Source: Duncaniella muris | Lineage (GTDB): Bacteria; Bacteroidota; Bacteroidia; Bacteroidales; Muribaculaceae | Reading direction: 5' to 3' | NCBI RefSeq assembly: GCF_003024805.1 | Contig: NZ_PUEC01000019.1 | Span: forward strand, 1 to 64,000 | Length of the DNA stretch: 64,000 bases | Shown: piece after piece, positions 57,655-64,000 of the stretch | Position numbering within the stretch: the first letter of the stretch is position 1 | Layout of the letters: every line of letters starts with the position of its first letter | Made by a program: the position numbers and the translations under genes | The notes under the pieces: generated by a model | Seen by the model: only the letters and a program-made list of their open reading frames with translations | The model's database searches: none | Told to the model about the DNA's origin: nothing

Positions 57655-60600
57655 TTATTTCTTAGTTTTATCTTCTACCCATTTGCGGGCGTTGATAAAG
57701 GCGTCGATCCACGGTGTGACTTCATCGGCGCGACGGCTTGCCGGATAGTAGCCGCACTGCCAGGGGAAGATGGCGCGTTCGAGGTGTGGCATCATGGCGA
57801 GATGACGGCCGTCGGCTGAGCAGATGCCGGCTACAGATGCACGTGAGCCGTTGGGATTACCGGGATAAGCGCTGTAATTGTATTTGGCCACAACATTGTA
57901 GTCACTCATAGCCATTGGCAGGTTGAATTTGCCTTCGCCATGAGCAACCCAGATGCCCAGTTTGCTTCCTGAAAGAGAGCCGAGCATTACGGAGTTGTTG
58001 GCCGGAATGCTTACGCCGAGGAACTGAGATTCGAACTTGTGGCTGTCATTGTGAAGCATCTTGGTCTTTTTCGGGTGTTCGGGATTGATCAGACCGAGTT
58101 CGATCATAAGCTGGCAACCGTTGCAGATGCCGAGTGAGAGTGTGTCTTCGCGGGCGAAGAAGTTCTTGAGCGCGCGTTTGGCGTTTTCATCCCATTGGAA
58201 GCCTGAGGCCCATCCTTTTGCCGAACCGAGTACATCGGAGTTGGAGAAGCCGCCGCAGAACACTATCATGTTGACATCTTCCAGAGTCTCACGGCCACTC
58301 ATGAGATCGGTCATATGAACGTCCTTGACATCAAAGCCTGCAAGATAGAGCGAATAGGCCATCTCGCGGTCGCCGTTGACACCCTTTTCGCGGATAATAG
58401 CCGCTTTGACGCGGTCTCCATGACCGTCACGGCGCAGTGCGATGCCTCTTGATGCGAGCTTGCCGTCAAAACCGGCGGGCATACGATAGCGGATAGGCTG
58501 TTTTTTGTAGTTCTCAAATCGGCTGCGGGCACATTTCTCTCCGCTCTGGAGTGCATCCATGAGGTAGCTGGTGTGGAACCATACATCACGGAGATAGTCG
58601 ATTCCGAGCAGGCGCTGTGTGCCATTGTGGCTGATGATCAGAGTGCGTTCAGAGGTGGGAGCACCGATATGGCAGAAGCGCACACCTGCTTTTGTCAGAA
58701 TTTCATCGACAGATGCGATTTTCGATGCTTCAACCTGTGCTACAAGAGCCGGGTTCTCTGCAAAGAGAATCTTTACAAGATCTGATTCTCCAAGCTGTTC
58801 GAATCCGGTGGTGTCAAATTCGATGCCTCCGTCGGTATTGGCGAATGTCATTTCAAGGAGTGTGGTCAGAAGACCTCCGGCAGATACGTCATGGGCAGCC
58901 ATGAGTTTGCCACGCTTGACAAGGGTCTGCACCGTCTCGAAAGCAGTGACAAATTTCTTGGTGTCGCATACGGTCGGAGCTTCTGATCCAAGTTTGCCCT
59001 GGGTCTGTGCAAGTGCCGATCCTCCGAGCTTAAGAGAGTCGGATGAGAAATCTATATAATAAAGGATAGAGTTTTTCTTTCCGAGCACGGGGCTGAGAGT
59101 CTTGCGGACATCACTTACTTCGCCGGCGGCTGAAATGATGACGGTGCCGGGGGCATAGACCTTGTCGGCTCCGTATTTCTGGGTCATCGACAGAGAGTCT
59201 TTTCCGGTGGGGATGTTGACTCCAAGTTCGCAGGCGAATTCGGAGCAAGCTTCAACCGCGCGGTAGAGAGCTGCGTCTTCTCCGGGGTTTTTGCAAGGCC
59301 ACATCCAGTTGGCGCTGAGTGAGAGCCCTTTTATGCCATCGCTGAGAGGAGTGGCTACAATGTTTGTCAGAGCCTCGGCAACTGCGATTACAGAACCCTT
59401 TGCTGAATCAATCAAGGCTACCTGAGGAGCATGGCCGATCGAGGTGGCGATACCTTTGGTGCCTGAATAGTCAAGGGCTACTACGCCGCAGTCGCTCAGA
59501 GGAAGCTGTATTTCACCCTGGCACTGCTGACGGGCTATTTTGCCGGTGATCGAGCGGTCTACCTTATTTGTGAGCCAGTCTTTGCAGGCTACGGCTTCAA
59601 GCGAAAGCACGGATGCCGCATAGCGATCGATGTCATCTTCGTTGTATTCGCCGTCAGTATATGCAGTCTTGACAGTCGAGTCGGTGAGTGTGGTCTTGGG
59701 TGATGAACCGAACATGTCAGACATGGCGAGGTCGATCGGTTTCACGCCATCCTTCTGTTCGAATACGAAGCGATGGTCGCCGGTGGTTTCTCCGACCACG
59801 TACATCGGCGCGCGTTCGCGTTCTGCGATAGTGCGGACATAGTCAATATCTTCTTTCTTGAGAACCATGCCCATGCGCTCCTGGCTTTCGTTGCCAATGA
59901 TTTCTTTTGACGAGAGTGTTTTGTCACCTACAGGGAGTGCGTCAATTTCGATGCGTCCGCCAGTTTCTTCAACGAGTTCCGACAGGGCGTTGAGATGACC
60001 GCCTGCGCCGTGGTCGTGGATTGAAACAATCGGATTGTTGTCATTCTCAGCCAATGCGCGGATCACGTTTGAGACGCGCTTCTGCATTTCCGGGTTGGCA
60101 CGTTGCACGGCATTGAGTTCTATGCCGGAAGCATACTGGCCGGTCTCCACAGACGAGACTGCGCCGCCACCCATGCCGATGCGATAGTTGTCACCACCCA
60201 TCACCACAACAGCTTCACCTGCTTCGGGAGTTCCCTTGATAGCGTCTTTGGCTGCTGCATAGCCTACACCTCCGGCAAGCATGATCACCTTGTCGTAGGC
60301 ATACATTTTGCCGTTTTCATCGTGCTCGAATGTCAGGAGGGAGCCGCAGATGAGGGGCTGACCGAACTTGTTGCCGAAATCAGAAGCGCCGTTAGAGGCT
60401 TTGATGAGGATTTCGGCGGGAGTCTGATAAAGCCAGGCGCGAGGGTTCATCATAAGTTCCCAAGGGTAGTTTCCGAGCCGGGGATATGATGTCATATACA
60501 CAGCTGTGCCTGCCAATGGCAGACTGGCGCGTCCTCCGCCGAGACGGTCACGTATTTCACCGCCGCTGCCGGTAGCTGCGCCGTTGAACGGCTCTACTGT

Positions 60601-61359
60601 TGTGGGGAAGTTGTGAGTCTCGGCTTTGAGCGAGAGGACAGTTTTGAGGTCGCGTACTTCAAAGTAGTCGGAGCGTTCAGGATGTGTAGGGTAGAACTGA
60701 GCTACAGTGGGGCCCTCTACAAATGCCACATTGTCTTTGTAAGCCGAAACAAGCTTGTTGGGGTTGACCTGAGATGTCTTTTTGATAAGCTTGAATAATG
60801 AAAGCGGTTTCTCCTCGCCGTCAATAACGAAAGAGCCGTTGAAAATTTTGTGACGGCAGTGTTCGCTGTTGACCTGAGAGAAACCGAAAACTTCACTGTC
60901 TGTGAGCGGGCGTCCCAGTCGTGCACTAAGGTCGCGCAGATAATCTTCTTCTTCAACGCTCAGCGCCAGACCTTCACGCTTGTTATATTCCGTGATGTCG
61001 GCTATACGCTCTATTGGAGCGGCTGTGTTGTTGGTGGTAAACACTTTGGAGTTCAGTCCGTCATAAAGGCGGGAGAGCATTTTGTCAAATGATGGTTCGC
61101 CTGATCCGACTTTGTGGAATTCCTCGATTCGGGTAATTCCTTCGATTCCCATATTCTGGGTGATCTCTACCGCATTGGTACTCCACGGAGTTATCATTTC
61201 TTTTCTTGGACCGATGAATCGCCCTTTTACCGAAGTTGAAGAGAGGGGAGAAGCACCGTCGAAGAGCCACGCGAGTTTCTCTTTTTCTGAGTCAGAGAAC
61301 TTGTGGGTAGTCTCTACGGCATAAATAAGGTTGGCACCTTTTTTGAAAAATACGACCAT
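57655..61359 (-). CDS. purL: Phosphoribosylformylglycinamidine synthase
   Basis: A 1234-residue enzyme of purine synthesis converting FGAR, ATP and glutamine to FGAM. The large single-chain form includes an ATP-binding synthetase half (VNSEHCRHKIFNGSF, EVRDLKTVLSLKAETHNFPT) and a C-terminal glutaminase with the nucleophile in GICNGCQLM and the later HLERAIFP triad region. The ATG at 61359 fits the usual beginning; a longer in-frame start lies too close to the promoter. Expression is driven by the promoter at 61434-61464. Confidence 0.94.
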   Translation of the reverse strand: MVVFFKKGANLIYAVETTHKFSDSEKEKLAWLFDGASPLSSTSVKGRFIGPRKEMITPWSTNAVEITQNMGIEGITRIEEFHKVGSGEPSFDKMLSRLYDGLNSKVFTTNNTAAPIERIADITEYNKREGLALSVEEEDYLRDLSARLGRPLTDSEVFGFSQVNSEHCRHKIFNGSFVIDGEEKPLSLFKLIKKTSQVNPNKLVSAYKDNVAFVEGPTVAQFYPTHPERSDYFEVRDLKTVLSLKAETHNFPTTVEPFNGAATGSGGEIRDRLGGGRASLPLAGTAVYMTSYPRLGNYPWELMMNPRAWLYQTPAEILIKASNGASDFGNKFGQPLICGSLLTFEHDENGKMYAYDKVIMLAGGVGYAAAKDAIKGTPEAGEAVVVMGGDNYRIGMGGGAVSSVETGQYASGIELNAVQRANPEMQKRVSNVIRALAENDNNPIVSIHDHGAGGHLNALSELVEETGGRIEIDALPVGDKTLSSKEIIGNESQERMGMVLKKEDIDYVRTIAERERAPMYVVGETTGDHRFVFEQKDGVKPIDLAMSDMFGSSPKTTLTDSTVKTAYTDGEYNEDDIDRYAASVLSLEAVACKDWLTNKVDRSITGKIARQQCQGEIQLPLSDCGVVALDYSGTKGIATSIGHAPQVALIDSAKGSVIAVAEALTNIVATPLSDGIKGLSLSANWMWPCKNPGEDAALYRAVEACSEFACELGVNIPTGKDSLSMTQKYGADKVYAPGTVIISAAGEVSDVRKTLSPVLGKKNSILYYIDFSSDSLKLGGSALAQTQGKLGSEAPTVCDTKKFVTAFETVQTLVKRGKLMAAHDVSAGGLLTTLLEMTFANTDGGIEFDTTGFEQLGESDLVKILFAENPALVAQVEASKIASVDEILTKAGVRFCHIGAPTSERTLIISHNGTQRLLGIDYLRDVWFHTSYLMDALQSGEKCARSRFENYKKQPIRYRMPAGFDGKLASRGIALRRDGHGDRVKAAIIREKGVNGDREMAYSLYLAGFDVKDVHMTDLMSGRETLEDVNMIVFCGGFSNSDVLGSAKGWASGFQWDENAKRALKNFFAREDTLSLGICNGCQLMIELGLINPEHPKKTKMLHNDSHKFESQFLGVSIPANNSVMLGSLSGSKLGIWVAHGEGKFNLPMAMSDYNVVAKYNYSAYPGNPNGSRASVAGICSADGRHLAMMPHLERAIFPWQCGYYPASRRADEVTPWIDAFINARKWVEDKTKK

Positions 61360-61433
61360 AGTGTTGTTATATGCAATGATTGGTGTGAAATCGTGGTGTT
61401 TGTGGGCGCTCCCTGAAATAAAGTAGCCCACGG

Positions 61434-61464
61434 CAAAGTTACAATAAATCTCTCATTTAACCAA
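61434..61464 (-). promoter_or_regulatory. purL promoter
   Basis: On the minus strand TTG (61462-61464) and TAACTTTG (61434-61441) are 20 bp apart. It lies 75 bases before the purL ATG. No purine riboswitch structure was recognised. Confidence 0.8.
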
Positions 61465-61487
61465 GCGTTGAATTTGAGAAATTGTTG

Positions 61488-61495
61488 TACCTTTG
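61488..61495 (+). promoter_or_regulatory. -7 element of the HAD phosphatase gene
   Basis: TACCTTTG on the plus strand has TTG at 61468-61470 upstream with a 17-bp spacer, slightly short of the norm. The transcript would have a leader of about 85 bases before 61587. Confidence 0.5.
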
Positions 61496-61586
61496 TACCC
61501 TCATGCGTGTAGCTCATAACTGTTGTGATGACACCGCATTGAATTAATAATAGATTTTTTATTGCTTCTTAATAGACTTTGATAAT

Positions 61587-62228
61587 ATGGAAAGAAAAAC
61601 AGGTGTGCTTTTTGATCTTGACGGAGTCCTCGTCGACAGCGAGGGAGAATACACTAAATTCTGGGGTGCTATGGGACGTCGCTACAACGTCGGCGGCGAA
61701 ACTTTCGCATACGATATAAAGGGCACTACTCTGGCAGAGATTCTTAAAGGCTTTCCGGAGGATGAGCGCGATGGCATTGTCAGAGAACTGCACGAATTTG
61801 AAAAAAACATGACTTATCCCTGGATTCCGGGGGTGGAAAAATTCCTGCATATCCTTTCTGAGCGAGAAATTCCGTTTGCCATTGTGACCAGTAGTGATGA
61901 GGTCAAGATGAGCTATCTGTTCAAAGCTCATCCTGAGTTGAAAGAAATGGTGAGCGCACTTGTTACAGCCGGGCTGGTAACCAACAGCAAGCCGGATCCA
62001 GAAGGCTACCTGAAAGGCGCATCTATGATCAGAGTGCCTATCGAGGACTGTTTCGTGTTTGAAGACTCGATGCAGGGGCTTGAGGCCGGACGCCGTTCGG
62101 GGGCGACTGTAATCGGGCTTGCCACAACCAATTCGCGTGAACGCATCAACGGAAAAGCCCACAAAATCATTGATGATTTTGCAGGCTTCAGTATTGATGA
62201 TATGCAGGCGGCAAGGGTGTCAGAATGA
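61587..62228 (+). CDS. HAD-superfamily phosphatase
   Basis: A 213-residue hydrolase. The N-terminal FDLDGVLVDSEGE has the catalytic Asp10 and Asp12. The later VTSSDEVKMSYLF, SKPDPEGYLKG and EDSMQGLEAGRRSG match the remaining HAD motifs. It is probably a sugar-phosphate phosphatase or phosphoglucomutase-like enzyme, but the substrate is not predicted. Transcribed divergently from purL. Confidence 0.85.
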   Translation: MERKTGVLFDLDGVLVDSEGEYTKFWGAMGRRYNVGGETFAYDIKGTTLAEILKGFPEDERDGIVRELHEFEKNMTYPWIPGVEKFLHILSEREIPFAIVTSSDEVKMSYLFKAHPELKEMVSALVTAGLVTNSKPDPEGYLKGASMIRVPIEDCFVFEDSMQGLEAGRRSGATVIGLATTNSRERINGKAHKIIDDFAGFSIDDMQAARVSE

Positions 62229-62246
62229 CCCTTTGCCGTCATATGG

Positions 62247-63095
62247 CTATTTCATCGCTTTGAAACTCATGTCAAGGCCTTTGACAGAGTGGGTAAGTGC
62301 TCCGACTGAGATGAAGTCTACACCACATTCGCCATAGCTGCGGAGGGTGTCAAGGGTGATACCTCCTGATGATTCTATTTCGGTGCGTCCGTGAATGAGT
62401 TTCACTGCTTCGCGTGTGCGCTCAGGGGTGAAATTGTCAAGCATGATGCGGTCGACTCCCGCCTCAAGAGCCTGGCGGATTTCGTCCTCGTTGCGGACTT
62501 CAATCTCGATTTTCAGATCTTTGCCTTTCTCGGCAAGATATTTGCGAGCCGCACTCACAGCCTGCGGAATGCCACCGGCAAAATCAACATGGTTGTCCTT
62601 GATAAGGATCATGTCAAAGAGCCCGATGCGGTGGTTGCAACCGCCTCCGATACGCACGGCTTCTTTTTCAAGCATACGCATGCCGGGAGTGGTCTTGCGG
62701 GTATCAAGAACTTTGGTCTTCAGGCCTTCGAGCTTCTGCTGGTATTTGGCTGTCTGTGTTGCTATCCCGCTCATGCGCTGCATGATGTTGAGCATTACGC
62801 GCTCAGTCTGGAGCAAAGAACGGACGCTTCCTTCGACCTCGAATGCGATATCGCCCGGTTTTACATGAGAGCCATCTTCGATGAATACGGTCATTTTCAA
62901 CTGAGGGTCGAATTTTTCGAATACCTTGCGTGCTATTTCAACGCCTGCGAGAATACCTTCTTCTTTGACTATAAGATGCTGCCTGCCTTGTTCTTCTGCT
63001 GGGATGGTGCTGAGTGTGGTGTGATCGCCGTCACCAACATCTTCAGCAAAGGCAAGATTGAGAAGATCGTCGATAAGTTCGTCTTTAGTTTTCAT
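62247..63095 (-). CDS. nadC: Quinolinate phosphoribosyltransferase
   Basis: A 282-residue enzyme of NAD synthesis converting quinolinate and PRPP to nicotinate mononucleotide. Diagnostic segments are NIMQRMSGIATQTAKY, KVLDTRKTTPGMRMLEKEAVRIGGG and the late DRIMLDNFTPERTREAV. The C-terminal SSGGITLDTLRSYGECGVDFISVG is also typical. Length is normal. It converges with the HAD gene. Confidence 0.95.
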   Translation of the reverse strand: MKTKDELIDDLLNLAFAEDVGDGDHTTLSTIPAEEQGRQHLIVKEEGILAGVEIARKVFEKFDPQLKMTVFIEDGSHVKPGDIAFEVEGSVRSLLQTERVMLNIMQRMSGIATQTAKYQQKLEGLKTKVLDTRKTTPGMRMLEKEAVRIGGGCNHRIGLFDMILIKDNHVDFAGGIPQAVSAARKYLAEKGKDLKIEIEVRNEDEIRQALEAGVDRIMLDNFTPERTREAVKLIHGRTEIESSGGITLDTLRSYGECGVDFISVGALTHSVKGLDMSFKAMK

Positions 63096-63121
63096 ATTGA
63101 TGGAGAATAAATAATTGATTC

Positions 63122-63595
63122 ATGAAAATAACATTGATAGCAGTCGGAAAAACTTCAACCGATTACATAGAACGCGGCATTGCGGAGTATTTTAAGCGTT
63201 GTAACCGCTACATGCCGATGGAGCTTTGCGTCATACCTGATGTCAAGGCTGCAAAAGCATTTTCGGAAGATAGCCAGAAACAGCGTGAGGGTCAGGCTAT
63301 CCTTGCGGCTTTGCAGCCGGGCGATGTGGTGGTGCTTCTTGACGAGCGTGGAAAAGAATTCACGTCAAGAGAATTTTCCGGAATGATCGAACGCCGTATG
63401 ATCCAGGGTCTGAAGCGGCTGGTGTTCGTCATCGGTGGCCCTTATGGATTTTCAAAGGAGGTCTATTCAAGGGCTGATGACAAACTTTCGCTCTCACGGA
63501 TGACTTTCACTCATGAAATGGTGCGACTGTTTTTCGCCGAACAGCTTTACCGGGCCATGACCATCATGCGCGGGGAGCCGTATCATCATGATTGA
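63122..63595 (+). CDS. rlmH: 23S rRNA (pseudouridine1915-N3)-methyltransferase RlmH
   Basis: A 157-residue SPOUT-fold methyltransferase that modifies pseudouridine 1915 of 23S rRNA. The SAM-binding region near the end includes FVIGGPYGFS and the SRMTFTHEMVRLFFAEQLYRA motif, which define the RlmH family; the length is standard. It is divergent from nadC, 26 bases away. Confidence 0.95.
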   Translation: MKITLIAVGKTSTDYIERGIAEYFKRCNRYMPMELCVIPDVKAAKAFSEDSQKQREGQAILAALQPGDVVVLLDERGKEFTSREFSGMIERRMIQGLKRLVFVIGGPYGFSKEVYSRADDKLSLSRMTFTHEMVRLFFAEQLYRAMTIMRGEPYHHD

Positions 63596-63625
63596 ACGGC
63601 TCCGCAGCGGAGCACTCAGGCAGAT

Positions 63626-63802
63626 CTATGCTATTTTATAGAGCAGCCACACGAATGCCAGAGCAAAGGCTGTATATATGAGTGTGGCTCTGATGAAAAG
63701 GGCCCAGCGGCGTTTTTTGCGCCCAGACATATATGTATAGAGACCTCCGCCGAGAATCCCGAAGCCGATGCAGTATGCGATCCAGAAACCGATGCTTCCC
63801 AT
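63626..63802 (-). CDS. Small two-helix membrane protein
   Basis: A 58-residue protein starting MGSIGFWIAY. Two hydrophobic helices (about residues 4-22 and 38-55) flank a basic turn SGRKKRRW. It ends KIA before a TAG. A different, longer ORF in another frame overlaps it but its composition is unlike a real protein. It is seven bases after the gene cut by the window edge, so probably co-transcribed. Function unknown. Confidence 0.65.
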   Translation of the reverse strand: MGSIGFWIAYCIGFGILGGGLYTYMSGRKKRRWALFIRATLIYTAFALAFVWLLYKIA

Positions 63803-63808
63803 GCCAGA

Positions 63809-64000
63809 TCAGTGTTTGGGTGATTTAGCTCCTTTGACACCACCTTTGACACCACCTGACATAGAGAAGATGTTTTGGTCATAGCTGACGGTTTTCAGGC
63901 CTTGTTCGCGTTTGCGTTTAAGAGCGAGCTGTACAAGACGATCCATGAGCTTGTCGAATGACAGACCGGTGGCTTCCCAAAGATAGAATGAAAGAGAACC
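63809..64000 (-). CDS. C-terminal part of a hypothetical protein, cut by the right edge
   Basis: The last 63 residues of a minus-strand gene continuing beyond the window. They include a helical segment (FDKLMDRLVQLALKRKREQG) and a Gly-rich end made by a repeated GGVK unit, reflecting a 12-bp direct repeat in the DNA. The family is not recognised from this part. The stop is followed by the small membrane protein gene. Confidence 0.6.
   Translation of the reverse strand, partial: GSLSFYLWEATGLSFDKLMDRLVQLALKRKREQGLKTVSYDQNIFSMSGGVKGGVKGAKSPKH

Noticed and set aside
63631-63882. 83-residue minus-strand ORF at the right edge
   Set aside because: It overlaps the small membrane protein (63626-63802) and the end of the next gene in another frame; its sequence has no helix or strand pattern like a real protein.

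Overview
The window joins a siphovirus-type prophage (about 1 to 41,120; its far end lies off the left edge) to ordinary chromosome of a Bacteroidota bacterium (about 41,120 to 64,000). The evidence for Bacteroidota is promoters of the form TTG/TTTG-N19-21-TAnnTTTG on both sides of the junction, a SprA type 9 secretion translocon, and a GlsA/GlsB glycine-lipid gene pair. A gut Bacteroidales, possibly Muribaculaceae, is an inference; no 16S or other phylogenetic marker was compared.

Prophage layout. Positions 97-8,726 (minus) hold tail and head genes: tape measure, tail assembly chaperone with a -1 frameshift extension, tail tube, neck and connector proteins, major capsid, a head fibre or decoration candidate and a scaffold candidate. 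Positions 8,727-8,984 are a divergent control region. Positions 8,985-15,857 (plus) hold mostly unknown small genes plus a radical SAM enzyme and an ADP-ribosylglycohydrolase. Positions 15,916-21,959 (minus) hold a Mu F-like minor head protein with a C-terminal ADP-ribosyltransferase-like domain, the portal and both terminase subunits. Positions 22,063-37,700 (minus) hold an HExxH protein, two ParB-like proteins, a RuvC-like nuclease, a DnaQ-like exonuclease, a DNA methyltransferase-like gene, a MazG-like pyrophosphohydrolase, a DnaC-like loader and replication protein, and a recombination block (NinB-like, MBL-fold, RecT, Rad50-like ATPase). A Cro-like gene and a repressor face each other at 37,485-38,327. 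An array of ten 14-bp palindromes and a tyrosine integrase end at a tRNA-Arg(CCU) gene, the probable attachment site.

How the phage genes appear to be tied together. A 17-bp dyad, TGTGTT-N5-AACACA and close variants, occurs seven times, each time in front of a phage transcription unit, which suggests one regulator controlling most of the genome. A different dyad sits on the promoter between the Cro-like gene and the repressor. The two ADP-ribose genes, a transferase-like domain on a head protein and a hydrolase, face each other across a shared terminator.

Host side. sprA and ruvA share a promoter; then come a small lipoprotein, an RluA-family pseudouridine synthase, glsA-glsB, galE, an acyl-CoA dehydrogenase with both ETF subunits, purL, a HAD phosphatase, nadC, rlmH, a small membrane protein and a gene cut by the right edge. 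Next to the intact tRNA is a truncated second tRNA-Arg(CCU) that retains a consensus promoter.
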